From contig QLTU01000014.1 in assembly GCA_003268905.1 (NCBI GenBank), positions 38,993 to 102,992 of the forward strand: a stretch of DNA of 64,000 nucleotides, written 5' to 3'. Shown here one piece after another: positions 45,025 to 55,514 of the stretch. Both the position numbers and the translations under genes were made by a program. This stretch comes from Acidovorax defluvii (GTDB taxonomy: Bacteria; Pseudomonadota; Gammaproteobacteria; Burkholderiales; Burkholderiaceae_C). The notes under the pieces were generated by a model. That model was not told the DNA's origin. It made no database searches and worked only from the letters and a program-made list of their open reading frames with translations. Numbering within the stretch: the stretch's first letter is position 1; each line of letters begins with the position of its first letter.

Positions 45025-47310
45025 ATGCACTTCGACACCGACGCCCTGCAGGGCCAGGCACACCGTTTTATCCCAAAACACCTTCAAGCGCTTATGGGTA
45101 AAGCGCAAGCAGCTATCAGTTCAGGAGTTGATGATGCAATGGAAGGCGTGGCGCGCCGCACCTTCCTCAAGGTATCGGCGGCTTCGGGCTTTGCGCTGGG
45201 CGCGTTTCCGCTGGTGGCCGCTGCGCAGGGCGCGGGGTCGGCCACGGCGCCCGCAGGCCTCAAACCGTTTGAGCAGCCCTCGGCCTTTGTGCGCATTGAC
45301 GCCGACGGCACCGTCACTGTCACCATCAACCGGCTGGAATTTGGTCAGGGCGTGCAGACCGGCCTGCCGATGATCCTGGCCGAAGAGCTGGACGCCGACT
45401 GGAGCAAGGTGCGCAGCGTGCACGGCGACGCCAGTGCGGCCTATGCCGACCCGCTGATGGGCATGCACCTCACGGGCGGCTCCAACTCCATCAAGAACTC
45501 GTACACCCAATACCGCGAACTGGGCGCGCGCACCCGCGCCATGCTGGTGTCGGCCGCTGCGGCGCAGTGGGGCGTGGATGCCTCGGCACTGCGCACCAGC
45601 AATGGTTTTGTGGTGGGCCCCGGTGGAAGAAAGCTGGGCTACGGCGCGCTGGCCGAAGCCGCCATGAAGCAGGCCGTGCCCGAAAAGGTTGCCCTGAAGG
45701 ACCCCAAGCAGTTCCGCCTGATCGGCAAGCCCACCGGGCGGCTGGATGCCCAGGCCAAATCGAGCGGCCAGCAGGATTACGGCATTGACGTGCGCCTGCC
45801 CGGCATGCTTACGGCCGTGGTGGCACGCCCGCCGGTGTTTGGCGGCAAGGTGAAGTCGCTGGACGACAGCGCCGCCAAAGCCATCAAGGGCGTAAAAGCC
45901 GTGCTGCGCGTGCCCACCGACCGGGGCGGGGAGGGCGTGGCCATCGTGGCCGATGGTTACTGGCCCGCCAAGCAGGCGCGCGATGCGCTGAAGGTGGAAT
46001 GGGATACCAGCGCAGTGGGCAAGCCCGACACCACCGCGCTGCTGGCGCAGTACCGCAAGCTGGCCACCCAACCCGGCAACATGGCCATGCAGGCCGACAT
46101 GGCGCCGCTGGCGGGTGCGCCCCACAAGATCAGCGCCGAGTTTGTTTTCCCCTATCTGGCGCACGCGCCCATGGAGCCGCTCAACTGCACCATCCAGCTC
46201 GATGGCGACAAGGCGGAGCTGTGGATGGGCACGCAGATGCCGGGCCTGGATGCGATGGCCGCCGCCAAAACACTGGGCCTGCCGCCGCAGAACATCCAAG
46301 TGCACACGCAGATGGCCGGTGGCGGTTTTGGCCGCCGCGCCATCCCCAGCAGCGACTACGTGGTCGAGGCCTGCGGCGTGGCCAAGGCCGTGCGCACGGC
46401 GGGCATCAGCGCGCCGGTGCGCACGCTGTGGAGCCGCGAGGACGACATCAAGGGCGGCTACTACCGCCCCATGCACGTACACCGCGCCGAGATCGGGTTT
46501 GACGCAAAGGGCCGCATCCTGGCGTGGGACCACACCATCGTGGGCCAGTCCATCATCAAAGGCTCGCCGTTCGAGGCTTTCATGGTCAAGAACGGCATCG
46601 ACGCCACGGCCATCGAGGGCATGAAAGAGCCCTATGACGTGCCCATGAAACTCTCGGTGCACCACCCCGAGGTCAACGTGCCCGTGTTGTGGTGGCGCAG
46701 CGTGGGGTCCACGCACACGGCCTACGTCATGGAAACCCTCATCGACGAGGTGGCCCGCGCCACCCAGCAAGACCCCGTGGCCTACCGCATGGCCCTGATG
46801 GGCGACAAGCACCCGCGCCACAAGGCCGCGCTGCAGCTGGCCGTGGCGCAGTCGGGCTACGGCAAAAAACAGCTGGCACCCGGCCGCGCCTGGGGCGTGG
46901 CGGTGCATGAGTCGTTTGAATCGGTGGTGGCCTATGTGGTCGAGGCATCGGTAAAAGACGGCACGCCCAAGCTGCACCGCGTGACGGCGGGCGTGCACTG
47001 CAACCTGGCCATCAACCCGAAAAGCGTGGAGGCCCAGGTGGAGGGCTCGGCACTGATGGGCTTGTCGATGTGCCTGCCGGGGGCGGCCATCACGCTCAAG
47101 GACGGCGTGGTGGAGCAAAGCAACTTTGGCGACTTTGCCGTGCCCCGCATCACCGACATGCCCCAGGTGACCGTGCACATCGTGCCCAGCGCCGACCCAC
47201 CCAAGGGCATGGGCGAGCCAGGGCTGCCGCCGCTGGCACCGGCATTTGCCAACGCCATTGCCCAGATCACGGGCAAGACACCGCGCGAGCTGCCGTTTAG
47301 GTTGGCGTAA
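45025..47310 (+). CDS. iorB: Molybdopterin-binding large subunit (IorB/aldehyde oxidoreductase), Tat-exported, with repeat-derived N-terminal segment
   Basis: A 761-residue xanthine-oxidase-family large subunit. It has an internal-looking Tat signal (ARRTFLKVSAASGFALGAFP) at about residues 42-65, and molybdopterin motifs GQGVQTGLPMILAEELD, MAGGGFGRRAIPSSDYV, WWRSVGSTHTAYV and the catalytic-Glu region GEPGLPPLAPA near the C-terminus. The start ATG has an excellent AAGGAGAT site. Residues about 17-33 (LQALMGKAQAAISS) come from a palindromic repeat. The repeat therefore lies between the start codon and the Tat twin-arginine; if translation begins at 45025 the signal is buried behind 40 residues. 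An ATG at 45139 would place it at the N-terminus. The small subunit would co-travel through Tat. Confidence 0.9.
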   Translation: MHFDTDALQGQAHRFIPKHLQALMGKAQAAISSGVDDAMEGVARRTFLKVSAASGFALGAFPLVAAAQGAGSATAPAGLKPFEQPSAFVRIDADGTVTVTINRLEFGQGVQTGLPMILAEELDADWSKVRSVHGDASAAYADPLMGMHLTGGSNSIKNSYTQYRELGARTRAMLVSAAAAQWGVDASALRTSNGFVVGPGGRKLGYGALAEAAMKQAVPEKVALKDPKQFRLIGKPTGRLDAQAKSSGQQDYGIDVRLPGMLTAVVARPPVFGGKVKSLDDSAAKAIKGVKAVLRVPTDRGGEGVAIVADGYWPAKQARDALKVEWDTSAVGKPDTTALLAQYRKLATQPGNMAMQADMAPLAGAPHKISAEFVFPYLAHAPMEPLNCTIQLDGDKAELWMGTQMPGLDAMAAAKTLGLPPQNIQVHTQMAGGGFGRRAIPSSDYVVEACGVAKAVRTAGISAPVRTLWSREDDIKGGYYRPMHVHRAEIGFDAKGRILAWDHTIVGQSIIKGSPFEAFMVKNGIDATAIEGMKEPYDVPMKLSVHHPEVNVPVLWWRSVGSTHTAYVMETLIDEVARATQQDPVAYRMALMGDKHPRHKAALQLAVAQSGYGKKQLAPGRAWGVAVHESFESVVAYVVEASVKDGTPKLHRVTAGVHCNLAINPKSVEAQVEGSALMGLSMCLPGAAITLKDGVVEQSNFGDFAVPRITDMPQVTVHIVPSADPPKGMGEPGLPPLAPAFANAIAQITGKTPRELPFRLA
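45075..45124 (+). repeat. Dispersed palindromic repeat, copy inside the large-subunit gene
   Basis: CTTCAAGCGCTTATGGGTAA, then AGCGCAAGCAGCTATCAGTT. It has intact arms and right tail and is kept in frame near the 5' end of the gene. Confidence 0.82.
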
Positions 47311-47323
47311 CTGGAATGAGAAC

Positions 47324-47344
47324 GCCGGGCTTTAAGGGCCCGGC
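47324..47344. terminator. Stem-loop between the hydroxylase operon and hsdR
   Basis: GCCGGGC (47324-47330) pairs with GCCCGGC (47338-47344) around TTTAAGG. It sits 13 bp after the large-subunit stop and before the convergent hsdR. No T run follows. Confidence 0.45.
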
Positions 47345-47437
47345 ATGTGAGGGCGCGACCCTAACCAACCGTCACGTTGGGGGCGTAGTTCCTTTTGGGT
47401 TTGAACTTAGCATGTCCTGCTTTCGCGACCCCTCGGG

Positions 47438-50400
47438 TCAAACCTGCCCACCGACACCTTTGAACTTTTCAACAAAAGCCGCGATTTTCTGAAACACGGT
47501 CTGTTTCTTGGTCAGGTACTGGGGATTCAGCGGGCTCATCTTGGGCAGGACGGCGTTGAGTTCCGTGCCGTTCTCGCTGGCGAACTCTCGCTTGAGTGAA
47601 GTGGCGATGTAGCGTCTGGCGGCCTCGGCATTGAGGTTTTCGGTGGCGATCAACTCCTGCGCTTCACGCTGCTGTTCCGCTTGGGCAAAAACGAAGAAGG
47701 TATCTATGACGCTGACCTTGTCGCCAATCTTGTCCAGATCGGTCTGATTGATGAAGTCCACCAGCAGGCTCTCTTTCGCGCGGTTGCCCAGGCTTGCCCG
47801 AATCACCCGGCGCACCTCATCCACCAACTCCGACTTGCTCTTGATCTTCTTGTTGTGCTCGAAGATCAGTTCAAGGATGTAGTCCAGGTTGATTTCCTGT
47901 GACTTCAACAGGTCCACCTCAAAGACCACATCATCCCAGTCGATGGTCGACTTTTCCTTTTCGGCCCCGGCCTTCTCACGGCGTAGCCAATCGCGCACGT
48001 CGTTGTAGGTCGAGCGGTAGTCCTGAACCTTCCGCTCGGCTGGGAGCGTGATGGCCTGCAGCTCGGTCAGATCGTCTTCGCTTAGATAGTGTTTGGCCTT
48101 GAACGCCTCCACCGCAGCAGAGTCCGTCATATCGACACTTTGCAACTCTTTAAGGCTGGCGAACTCATCATAGTTCTGCAGCACGTTTTCGATGCGCAAG
48201 TATTCGCCAAACAGCTTGGCGAAGGCCTTCTTGTCGGCTTCCTTTTCAATGGCTGCTGGGTCTGGGAAGCGTGTTTCCAGTTCCTGCACCACATCCATGA
48301 AGCCTCGCCGCGCCTCACCGGTGGCCGCGTCGGTGAAGCCTTCCATGTACTCCTTGTAGCTTTTCTCCAGCACCACGTTCTTGGTGTTGGTGTCACCGAA
48401 CAGGGTGATGGCATCAATGGTCGCCTGCTCCAGGTCGCGGAAGGTGACGATGTTGCCGAAGGTCTTGGTGGCGTCGAAGATGCGATTGGTACGCGAATAG
48501 GCCTGCATCAGCCCGTGGTAGCGCAGGTTCTTGTCCACAAACAGGGTGTTGAGTGTGGGAGCATCAAAGCCCGTCAGGAACATGCCAACCACGATGAGCA
48601 GGTCAATTTCCTTGGCTTTGACCTGCTTGGCCAGGTCGCGGTAGTAGTTCTGGAAGCCGTTGCTGTCCACGCTGAAGTTGGTCTTGAACAGCGCGTTGTA
48701 GTCCGCAATCGCTGCGCTCAGGAACTCCTTGGCGCTGCTGTTCATAGCAGACACATCAAAGCTCTCGTCCTGAATGTCGCCAATAGCGTCCTGCTCCTCG
48801 TTGGCCGCGAACGAGAAGATGGTCGCCACCTTCAGCGGCTTGTCGCTGGCCTTCTGCAACTCCCTGAAGCATTCGTAGTACAGCTTGGCGGCATCCACGC
48901 TGCTGACGGCAAACATGGCATTGAAGCCCTTGTTGCCCGCGTGCAGTCGGTGGGTCTTCTGGCGGAAGTTGTTCAGGATGTACTGGGTGATCTCGCGGAT
49001 GCGGTCAGGGTGCAGCAGGGCTTGCTTGTTCTCCGCTGCGCTCAGCTTTTTCTCGTCCTGCTCGGTTTCGATGGCCTTAAATTGTGGGCGTACATCGTTG
49101 TAGTCCACCTTGAACTTCAAGACCTTCTCGTCTCGAATCGCATCAGTGATCACGTACGAATGTAGTTCACGACCAAACACGCTGGCCGTGGTCTCGGCGC
49201 CCAGGGCGTTCTCCGGGAAGATGGGCGTGCCGGTGAAGCCAAACTGACAGAACTTCTTGAACTTTCTCCTCAAGTTCTTCTGGGCTTCGCCAAATTGGTT
49301 GCGATGGCACTCGTCAAAAATGAATACCACTTGCTTGCCGTAGATTGGCAAGTCAGCCTCGCTCTTCATCAGGTTGTTGAGCTTCTGGATGGTGGTCACG
49401 ACGATCTTGTTGTCCTCCTTTTCCAGGTTGCGCCTCAGCCCCGCCGTGCTGTCCGACCCGTTCACGCTGTCCGGTGAAAAGCGCTGGTATTCCTTCATGG
49501 TCTGGTAGTCCAGATCTTTGCGGTCTACTACGAAGAACACTTTATCGATGAAGTCCAACTCGGTGGCCAGGCGTGCCGCCTTGAAGCTGGTCAGCGTCTT
49601 ACCCGAGCCGGTGGTGTGCCAGATGAAGCCGCCGCTTTCCGTGTTGCTCCAGTTCTTGGCCTGATGGCTGCTTCTGATCTTCCACAGAATGCGTTCCGTG
49701 GCGGCAATCTGGTACGGGCGCATCACCAGCAACGTATTGCTGACATCGAACACCGAATAGTGCAGCAGCACATTGAGCAACGTGTGCTTTTGGAAAAAGG
49801 TAGCCGTGAAGTCCTTCAGGTCCTTGATCAGGCTGTTGTCCGCCTTCGCCCAGTTCATGGTGAAGTCGAAGCTGTTTTTATTGCGCTGGGTGGTGTTGGC
49901 AAAGTAACGGCTGTCCGTGCCGTTGGTAATCACAAACAGCTGCAAATACTGGAACAAGGAATGCAAGCTGTTAAAGCTCTCCTTGCTGTAGCGGTGCACC
50001 TGGTTAAAGGCTTCACGAATTGCCACTCCGCGCTTCTTCAATTCCACCTGCACCAGCGGCAAGCCGTTGACCAAAATGGTCACGTCATAGCGATTGGCAT
50101 GTGAGCCCGCTTGCTCAAACTGCTTGATGACCTGAACCTTGTTGCGGGCAATGTTCTTTTTGTCCAGCAGGTATATGTTCTGGATGCGGCCATCGTCAAA
50201 CACGAAATCGTGCACATAGTCGTCGTGAATCTTGCGGGTTTTCTCAACGATGCCATCGCTGGACTTGTCCAGCCAAGTTTCCACAAAGCGCTTCCACTCA
50301 GACTCTGCAAACTGCACGTTGTTGAGCGCTTGCAGTTGCGCACGCACATTGGCCAGCAAGGCGGCAGGCGTGTTCAAGCCTGACGGGGCCTCATAGCCTT

Positions 50401-50536
50401 GGTGCACCAGGTCCTGAATGAGCTCTCGCTCCAGATCGCCCTCGCTCTGGTAGCTCTCGTTAGCCTGCCATTCCTTTGTGTACTTGTCCAGAACGATGAA
50501 GTTTTTGGATTCGGCAATGGTCTTGTAGTCACTCAT
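47438..50536 (-). CDS. hsdR: Type I restriction enzyme R subunit (EcoR124-like)
   Basis: A 1032-residue HsdR. The N-terminal PD-(D/E)xK nuclease has [20 protein letters not shown] (near residue 150). The SF2 translocase has Walker [11 protein letters not shown] (near 312), [10 protein letters not shown] (near 407) and FTGTPIF. A C-terminal helical domain docks on the HsdM2S core. The ATG at 50536 overlaps the end of the DUF1016 gene by 8 bp, so the genes are coupled. Base composition is visibly less GC-rich than the flanks, as expected of a transferred restriction locus. Confidence 0.94.
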   Translation of the reverse strand: MSDYKTIAESKNFIVLDKYTKEWQANESYQSEGDLERELIQDLVHQGYEAPSGLNTPAALLANVRAQLQALNNVQFAESEWKRFVETWLDKSSDGIVEKTRKIHDDYVHDFVFDDGRIQNIYLLDKKNIARNKVQVIKQFEQAGSHANRYDVTILVNGLPLVQVELKKRGVAIREAFNQVHRYSKESFNSLHSLFQYLQLFVITNGTDSRYFANTTQRNKNSFDFTMNWAKADNSLIKDLKDFTATFFQKHTLLNVLLHYSVFDVSNTLLVMRPYQIAATERILWKIRSSHQAKNWSNTESGGFIWHTTGSGKTLTSFKAARLATELDFIDKVFFVVDRKDLDYQTMKEYQRFSPDSVNGSDSTAGLRRNLEKEDNKIVVTTIQKLNNLMKSEADLPIYGKQVVFIFDECHRNQFGEAQKNLRRKFKKFCQFGFTGTPIFPENALGAETTASVFGRELHSYVITDAIRDEKVLKFKVDYNDVRPQFKAIETEQDEKKLSAAENKQALLHPDRIREITQYILNNFRQKTHRLHAGNKGFNAMFAVSSVDAAKLYYECFRELQKASDKPLKVATIFSFAANEEQDAIGDIQDESFDVSAMNSSAKEFLSAAIADYNALFKTNFSVDSNGFQNYYRDLAKQVKAKEIDLLIVVGMFLTGFDAPTLNTLFVDKNLRYHGLMQAYSRTNRIFDATKTFGNIVTFRDLEQATIDAITLFGDTNTKNVVLEKSYKEYMEGFTDAATGEARRGFMDVVQELETRFPDPAAIEKEADKKAFAKLFGEYLRIENVLQNYDEFASLKELQSVDMTDSAAVEAFKAKHYLSEDDLTELQAITLPAERKVQDYRSTYNDVRDWLRREKAGAEKEKSTIDWDDVVFEVDLLKSQEINLDYILELIFEHNKKIKSKSELVDEVRRVIRASLGNRAKESLLVDFINQTDLDKIGDKVSVIDTFFVFAQAEQQREAQELIATENLNAEAARRYIATSLKREFASENGTELNAVLPKMSPLNPQYLTKKQTVFQKIAAFVEKFKGVGGQV

Positions 50537-51578
50537 TCGGCTTGCTCTCATCGTTGTGCATCAGCGCGGTCAGCTCGCTCTCAATCTCCTGCACGGTCGG
50601 CAATTGCGACTGCACCGATAGGGGAATGTCTTTGGTGATGAATGAACTCACGCCCATGGGCTTGTGAATATCGCGCAGCGCGTATTCCACGTCCAACTTG
50701 TCTTTGTCTTTGCACAAGATCAGGCCGATGGTCGGCTGGTCCCCGTCGGCGCGCAGTTGGTCGTCTACCGCCGACAGGTAAAAGTTGAGCTTGCCCACGT
50801 ACTCGGGTTTGAACTCACCCGCCTTCAGCTCAATCACCACATAGCACTTCAAACGTGCGTGATAGAACAGCAGATCCAGAAAGTAGTCCCTACCATTTAC
50901 CACCAAAGGGTATTGCCGTCCAAGAAACGCAAAGCCCTTGCCTAGCTCCAGCAAAAACCGGGTGATCTGCGCCACCAGCTGGTTCTCAATATCACGCTCC
51001 ACCGCCTGTGGGGTCAGCGTCAAGAAGTCGAACACATACGGGTCTTTCAGGCTTTGCTGCACCAGCTCTGACTGGGGCGCTGGCAGAGTCTGCGCAAAGT
51101 TGCCCACCGCCTTGCCCGCACGCTCATGAAAGCGCTGCTCAACCTGCCACTCCAGCACCGTGCGGCTCCAGCCATGCTCGATGCAGGCCTGCGCATACAG
51201 CAGCACAAGCTCTACGGACTTGACCTTGGCCAGCAAGGTGCGCACATGCCCCCACGGCATTTGTCCCACAGGCTGTGGGACAACTTGAAACTGCGGGCTG
51301 AAGAAGGCATAAAACTGTCGCATGGCAAACAGGCTGGTGCGCGAAAAGCCTTTCATGCCAGGGTAGCTGGCCTGCAGATCTTGTGCCATTTGCTCCACCA
51401 CCGCCGAACCCCAGGCGCGCTCACGCTGCCAGGCATCCAGCTGCCGGCCAATGTCCCAATACAGGCCCAGCAGTTCGGCATTCACCGCCAGCACGGCGCG
51501 AGTTTGCGAGCTCTGGATGCGTTGCTTGATGGCCGCCAGCGCCAGGCGGTAATCGCTGTGGTGGGTGATATTGCCCAT
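50529..51578 (-). CDS. DUF1016 (YhcG-like) PD-(D/E)xK nuclease family protein within the R-M operon
   Basis: A 349-residue protein with the DUF1016 N-terminal region ([40 protein letters not shown]) and a C-terminal nuclease-like domain ([20 protein letters not shown] followed by [14 protein letters not shown]). The D...E-x-K pattern suggests an active PD-(D/E)xK fold. Such genes are often embedded in type I restriction operons and other defence islands, but their role is unsettled. It lies between hsdS (1 bp apart) and hsdR (8 bp overlap), so it is expressed with them. Confidence 0.9.
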   Translation of the reverse strand: MGNITHHSDYRLALAAIKQRIQSSQTRAVLAVNAELLGLYWDIGRQLDAWQRERAWGSAVVEQMAQDLQASYPGMKGFSRTSLFAMRQFYAFFSPQFQVVPQPVGQMPWGHVRTLLAKVKSVELVLLYAQACIEHGWSRTVLEWQVEQRFHERAGKAVGNFAQTLPAPQSELVQQSLKDPYVFDFLTLTPQAVERDIENQLVAQITRFLLELGKGFAFLGRQYPLVVNGRDYFLDLLFYHARLKCYVVIELKAGEFKPEYVGKLNFYLSAVDDQLRADGDQPTIGLILCKDKDKLDVEYALRDIHKPMGVSSFITKDIPLSVQSQLPTVQEIESELTALMHNDESKPNE

Positions 51579-51579
51579 G

Positions 51580-52731
51580 TTATGCCGTGGCCTCCAGCTC
51601 TGCGAAGCTCAATAGCTTGTCCCGGTAGTGTTCGTATTGCTGACGACGCGCTTTGATTTCGGCGGGCAGGCCGGAAGAGAGGTCGTTCACCAGCGCGTCG
51701 AACTTGTCGAGGATGGCGACGATGCGGGCTTGTTCAGTAAGTGACTTTTCTGGATTGTTTGGATAAGGGACAGGAATTTTGGTTTTCTTTATGTTGTCGT
51801 TGTAGAGTCGATCAATGGTCCCGCCACCGGAAACGAACCAATTAACGATCTTGTAGCAGTGCCATAGATATCTATTGCTCACGATACTTTCGTCGTTATC
51901 TAGCCACACAATATTGCTGTCTTGGAAATATGCTGGTTTACCGTCATACACCACGGCACGTCCAATTGTTCCTGCTGCTGAAATCAGAACATCGCCTGTC
52001 TTTGGGAAGGAGTATCTGCTTTTGTATGACTCATAAATCTCTTCGGAAATAAAGGCATCAGCTTGCTTTCCAAAAGTGCCAATCTTGTAAAAAGGTACAT
52101 CGCCTTCGGACTGGGTTTCGCTTTTCAAGATACGTTTGCACATCTTCACGTCCCCAATTTCCCCCAACGCCTTCCACTCCACTTCGTCTCCTTTAAAACG
52201 CAACAACTGGTCTCGGTAGTAGTGATATTGTTTTTTGCGGGCTGTAAGCTCGGCTGTAAGCTCGGCTGTAAGCTCGGCGAAGGCGTCCAATATGCGGACG
52301 ATTTCGTGCTGTACTTCAAGTGGCGGGACGGGGATTGTCAACTCGTTCAAGACAGATTGAGTTTGGCTTGGCACGCCGCCCGCTTGGTTCATATCTCCAA
52401 GACCTGCCGTTGTCAAGAAATAGTAAAGAAATTTCGGCCGAATTTGTACTTCGTCAATTTCCGTATAGAAGATGGTGTCAACATTCCAGAACGGAACATC
52501 GACGAAGAACAGATTACCAAGCGAGCCCTTCCGCGGAATCAAGACCGAAGGTTTGTTGTAGGCGTAGGTGTCGGCATATCGCATGATTCCACCGGAGCCA
52601 TAAACTGGAAACTCGCCATCGCCAAGCGTCTTGTGATCCTTGCCGTTCTTGATGCGCACAATGTCGCCAAGACGCTTGAGCTCCACCCCACTTGGGCAGT
52701 GTTCGGCAATGAGGTCATCAATGCGACTCAT
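51580..52731 (-). CDS. hsdS: Type I restriction specificity subunit with TAEL repeats
   Basis: A 383-residue HsdS with two target-recognition domains (about 15-145 and 185-330) and two conserved helices ([21 protein letters not shown] and [18 protein letters not shown], quoted in parts). The first spacer helix carries [13 protein letters not shown], three copies of a TAEL unit, from perfect 12-bp repeats. In EcoR124, a change from two to three such units lengthens the gap in the DNA target by one base. The recognised bases cannot be told from sequence. It overlaps hsdM by 4 bp (ATGA). Confidence 0.93.
   Translation of the reverse strand: MSRIDDLIAEHCPSGVELKRLGDIVRIKNGKDHKTLGDGEFPVYGSGGIMRYADTYAYNKPSVLIPRKGSLGNLFFVDVPFWNVDTIFYTEIDEVQIRPKFLYYFLTTAGLGDMNQAGGVPSQTQSVLNELTIPVPPLEVQHEIVRILDAFAELTAELTAELTARKKQYHYYRDQLLRFKGDEVEWKALGEIGDVKMCKRILKSETQSEGDVPFYKIGTFGKQADAFISEEIYESYKSRYSFPKTGDVLISAAGTIGRAVVYDGKPAYFQDSNIVWLDNDESIVSNRYLWHCYKIVNWFVSGGGTIDRLYNDNIKKTKIPVPYPNNPEKSLTEQARIVAILDKFDALVNDLSSGLPAEIKARRQQYEHYRDKLLSFAELEATA
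52241..52276 (-). repeat. Three tandem 12-bp repeats encoding TAEL in hsdS
   Basis: The plus strand shows GCTGTAAGCTCG three times without mismatch (52241-52252, 52253-52264, 52265-52276). Each adds four residues to the spacer helix of HsdS. Slippage would keep the frame and alter target spacing. Confidence 0.92.
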
Positions 52732-54284
52732 GCCTCTGTCTCCACGCCATCAATCTCGGCCACGATGGCATCAATCTCCGTCCGCAGTTTGTCGATCCTG
52801 GCCACGGTGGTTTTCAGCTCGGCATTGAGCTGGGCAATGTCCACCACCTCGCGGTTGTCCTTGGCATCGATGTAGCTGCTGACCGAGAGGTTGTAGTCGT
52901 TGGCGGCCACCTTCTCGAACGGCACGGACAGGGCGAAGTGCTCCACGTTCGCCTTGCTGTCGAACACCGCCATGACCTGCTCGATGTGCGTGTCCAGCAG
53001 CACGTTGTTGTTGGTTCCTTTCTTGAACAGTCCGCTGGCGTCGATGAACTGGGTGCTGGTGTCCGCCTTGTGCTTGGACAGCACCAGAATGTTCACGGCA
53101 ATGGTGGTGCCAAAGAACAGGTTGGGGGCCAGCGAAATCACCGTTTCCACATAGTTGTTGTCCACCAGGTATTGGCGGATCTTCTGCTCTGCCCCACCCC
53201 GGTAAAAAATGCCGGGGAAGCAGACGATGGCGGCGCGGCCTTTGGCTGAGAGGTAGCTGAGTGCGTGTAGCACAAAGGCAAAGTCGGCCTTGGATTTGGG
53301 CGCGAGCACGCCGGCCGGGGCAAAGCGGTCGTCGTTGATCAGGGTGGGGTCGTCCGAGCCTTTCCACTTCACCGAGTAGGGCGGGTTGGAGACGATGGCG
53401 TCAAACGGCTTGTCGTCCCCAAAGTGCGGCGCGGTCAGGGTGTCGCCCAGCTGGATGTTGAATTTGTCGTAGTTGACGTTGTGCAGGAACATGTTCATCC
53501 GCGCCAGGTTGTAGGTGGTGTGGTTGAGTTCCTGGCCAAAAAAGCCGTCTTCGATGATGTGTTGGTCGAAGTGTTTTTTGGCTTGCAGCAGCAGCGACCC
53601 CGACCCGCAAGCCGGGTCGTAAATCTTGTTGATGCTGGTTTGTCCGTGCATGGCCAGCTGGGCAATCAGCTTGGAGACCTGTTGCGGCGTGAAAAACTCG
53701 CCGCCCGATTTGCCTGCGTTGGCGGCATAGTTGGAGATGAGGAATTCGTAGGCGTCGCCAAACAGGTCGATGTGGCTGTCGTCAAAGGTGCCAAAGTCCA
53801 GGTCGGCTACGCCTTTGAGCACGGCGGCCAGGCGGGCGTTTTTGTCTTTGACGGTGTTGCCCAGGCGGTTGCTGGTGGTGTCAAAGTCGGCAAACAGGCC
53901 CCGGATGTCGCGCTCTGACGGGTAACCGATGGCAGAGGATTCAATGAGAGAAAAGATTTTGGCCAGCTCGGTGTTCAGGCTTTCGTTGGTGCTGGCTTTG
54001 GCCGCGACATTGACGAACAGCTGGCTGGGGTAGATGAAGTAGCCTTTGGTTTTGACGGCGTCGTCGCGGATTTCGGGTGTGATGACGACGTCGGACAGCG
54101 CTGCGTAGTTAACGCTGTCGTCCCCGCCTTCGATGTAGGCCGCAAAGTTTTCGCTGATGAAGCGATAGAACAGGGTTCCCAGCACGTATTGCTTGAAATC
54201 CCAACCGTCCACAGCGCCTCGGACGTCGTTGGCGATTTGCCAGATGCGGCGTTGGAGTTCTTTGCGTTGTTCGATGCTGGTCAT
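52728..54284 (-). CDS. hsdM: Type I restriction-modification DNA methyltransferase subunit
   Basis: A 518-residue N6-adenine methyltransferase subunit. It has the N-terminal helical domain ([20 protein letters not shown]), SAM motif I ([14 protein letters not shown], near residue 220), the catalytic motif IV NPPY (SNPPYSVKW, near 300) and a C-terminal coiled-coil tail ([19 protein letters not shown]). It is the first gene of the operon hsdM-hsdS-DUF1016-hsdR. It protects the host genome and, with HsdS, forms the core to which HsdR binds. Confidence 0.94.
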   Translation of the reverse strand: MTSIEQRKELQRRIWQIANDVRGAVDGWDFKQYVLGTLFYRFISENFAAYIEGGDDSVNYAALSDVVITPEIRDDAVKTKGYFIYPSQLFVNVAAKASTNESLNTELAKIFSLIESSAIGYPSERDIRGLFADFDTTSNRLGNTVKDKNARLAAVLKGVADLDFGTFDDSHIDLFGDAYEFLISNYAANAGKSGGEFFTPQQVSKLIAQLAMHGQTSINKIYDPACGSGSLLLQAKKHFDQHIIEDGFFGQELNHTTYNLARMNMFLHNVNYDKFNIQLGDTLTAPHFGDDKPFDAIVSNPPYSVKWKGSDDPTLINDDRFAPAGVLAPKSKADFAFVLHALSYLSAKGRAAIVCFPGIFYRGGAEQKIRQYLVDNNYVETVISLAPNLFFGTTIAVNILVLSKHKADTSTQFIDASGLFKKGTNNNVLLDTHIEQVMAVFDSKANVEHFALSVPFEKVAANDYNLSVSSYIDAKDNREVVDIAQLNAELKTTVARIDKLRTEIDAIVAEIDGVETEA

Positions 54285-54712
54285 GGTGTGCTCTTGTTGG
54301 GGAAGCGTTGGTGCGGCTAGAAATGATCTTGGGGAACGTTACATTATCGAGAGCAAAAAGTGCTCCACGCTGATTGGAGGCCCCGTTAACGGCGGATCTG
54401 CTTTTTTATGGCGAAAAGTGCTGCTAGCGCTTTCAGTCAGAGCGCTAGCAGCTATCAATTTTGAAGGGTTTTACCTTTCTACGGTGACGGCTTGAACCTC
54501 GTCCGCTCCGCACTGCATCACAGCCAACCTCGCACATGTCGCCAGTGACGTCATGTGCAAAGGGACATATCGATAAATTTCGATTGGGGCGACGTGGGGT
54601 TGCCCATAGTTCTGGACGGCTGCTTCAGGCTGAAGTAAGCGCGGCTGTGCCCCACACATTGCTTAGAAAATGCCTTTATTCTTTAGCAATCGCCTGAAAT
54701 CCCCATAAAACG
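54285..54712. other. Intergenic gap upstream of hsdM
   Basis: About 430 bp without a convincing gene. It contains the inverted repeat GAGCA-AAAAG-TGCTC near 54351-54365 and a palindromic repeat copy (54411-54464). A GATAATG-like hexamer on the minus strand could be part of the hsdM promoter, but the -35 is poor. Confidence 0.4.
54411..54464 (+). repeat. Dispersed palindromic repeat, intergenic
   Basis: GAAAAGTGCTGCTAGCGCTT, then TCAGTCA, then GAGCGCTAGCAGCTATCAAT. Arms and tail are well conserved. Confidence 0.85.
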
Positions 54713-54904
54713 CTATGGCGCACGCATCCCGTGCCGCGTCATCGCATCTTTCACCGCCTCCACCATCGCGTCTTGCAAGTGATGCAGCCGCTCGCCGGGT
54801 GCAGAGATGTCGGGCTGGTCGTGGCACAGTTTACCGATCACAGCCCAGCCGTTGCTGCGCAGGGATGCAATGATGCGGTTGGCTTCAGCATCAGGCACTT
54901 CCAT
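54713..54904 (-). CDS. Small hypothetical protein
   Basis: A 63-residue acidic protein (VPDAEANRIIASLRSNGWAV, ERLHHLQDAMVEAVKDAMTR) that looks like two or three helices; no signal peptide. It is divergent from the nucleotidyltransferase gene, with 20 bp between the start codons. The even, protein-like composition supports a real gene, but I do not recognise the family. Confidence 0.5.
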   Translation of the reverse strand: MEVPDAEANRIIASLRSNGWAVIGKLCHDQPDISAPGERLHHLQDAMVEAVKDAMTRHGMRAP

Positions 54905-54924
54905 TCATTCATCCATCCACACTC

Positions 54925-55476
54925 ATGCCACTGACATCACCCACCGTCCTGGTGCTGGCCTCGGGCCGGGGCGAGCGCTTTGCGGCATCGGGCGGCATGG
55001 TGCACAAGCTGCGCGCCGCCTTGGGCGACAAAACAGTGCTGGAGCACACGCTGGCCGCCGTGCGCGCCAGCGGCTTGCCCTGGCACCTGGAGGATGCAGG
55101 GCACCCGGGCATGGGCGATTCGATAGCGGCGGCGGTGCGCGCCACGGCGGGCGCGCCTGGCTGGCTGGTGCTGCCGGGCGACCTGCCGCTGGTGTTGCCC
55201 GAAACCCTGCGCTCCATCGCTGCCGCCCTGGCGGACTGTGCCGTGGCCGTGCCTTTGTACCAAGGCGAGCGCGGCCACCCCGTGGGGTTTGCAGCCGAAT
55301 GCCAACCAGGGCTACTGGCCCTGACCGGCGAGCAGGGCGCCGCCAGCGTGGTGCGCCAGCAGGCGCAGCAGGGCAGGGTGCGGTCGGTGGAGGTGGACGA
55401 TGCAGGCACGGTGACCGATGTGGACACCGTGCAGGACCTGGAGCGCGCCGCGCAGAGGCTGGCGGCGCGCGGGTAA
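54925..55476 (+). CDS. MobA/MocA-like nucleotidyltransferase
   Basis: A 183-residue NTP-transferase fold: nucleotide loop LVLASGRGERFAASGG, a conserved Lys in MVHKL, PGMGDSIAAAV, metal/base motif LPGDLPLVLPETL, GHPVGFAAEC and DVDTVQDLE. MocA-type enzymes add CMP to molybdopterin, giving the cofactor of the xanthine oxidase family, such as the iorAB-like enzyme 8 kb upstream. A link is plausible but the restriction operon lies between. Other NTP transferases (for example 2-phospho-lactate type) are less likely. Confidence 0.78.
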   Translation: MPLTSPTVLVLASGRGERFAASGGMVHKLRAALGDKTVLEHTLAAVRASGLPWHLEDAGHPGMGDSIAAAVRATAGAPGWLVLPGDLPLVLPETLRSIAAALADCAVAVPLYQGERGHPVGFAAECQPGLLALTGEQGAASVVRQQAQQGRVRSVEVDDAGTVTDVDTVQDLERAAQRLAARG

Positions 55477-55514
55477 CGTGGCTAACGCAAAACGTTGCAA
55501 CCCGTCGCCGCCCG

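Noticed and set aside
45121..47178. 685-codon minus-strand frame opposite the molybdenum hydroxylase
   Set aside because: His/Gly/Arg-rich shadow with no motif; the plus strand shows conserved molybdopterin motifs.
52241..52276. Short tandem repeats as a possible CRISPR array
   Set aside because: The units are 12 bp, contiguous and within hsdS; there are no spacers and no cas genes in the window.
54471..54659. 62-codon minus-strand frame between hsdM and the small hypothetical gene
   Set aside because: Composition is not protein-like, no ribosome site, and it overlaps the edge of a palindromic repeat.
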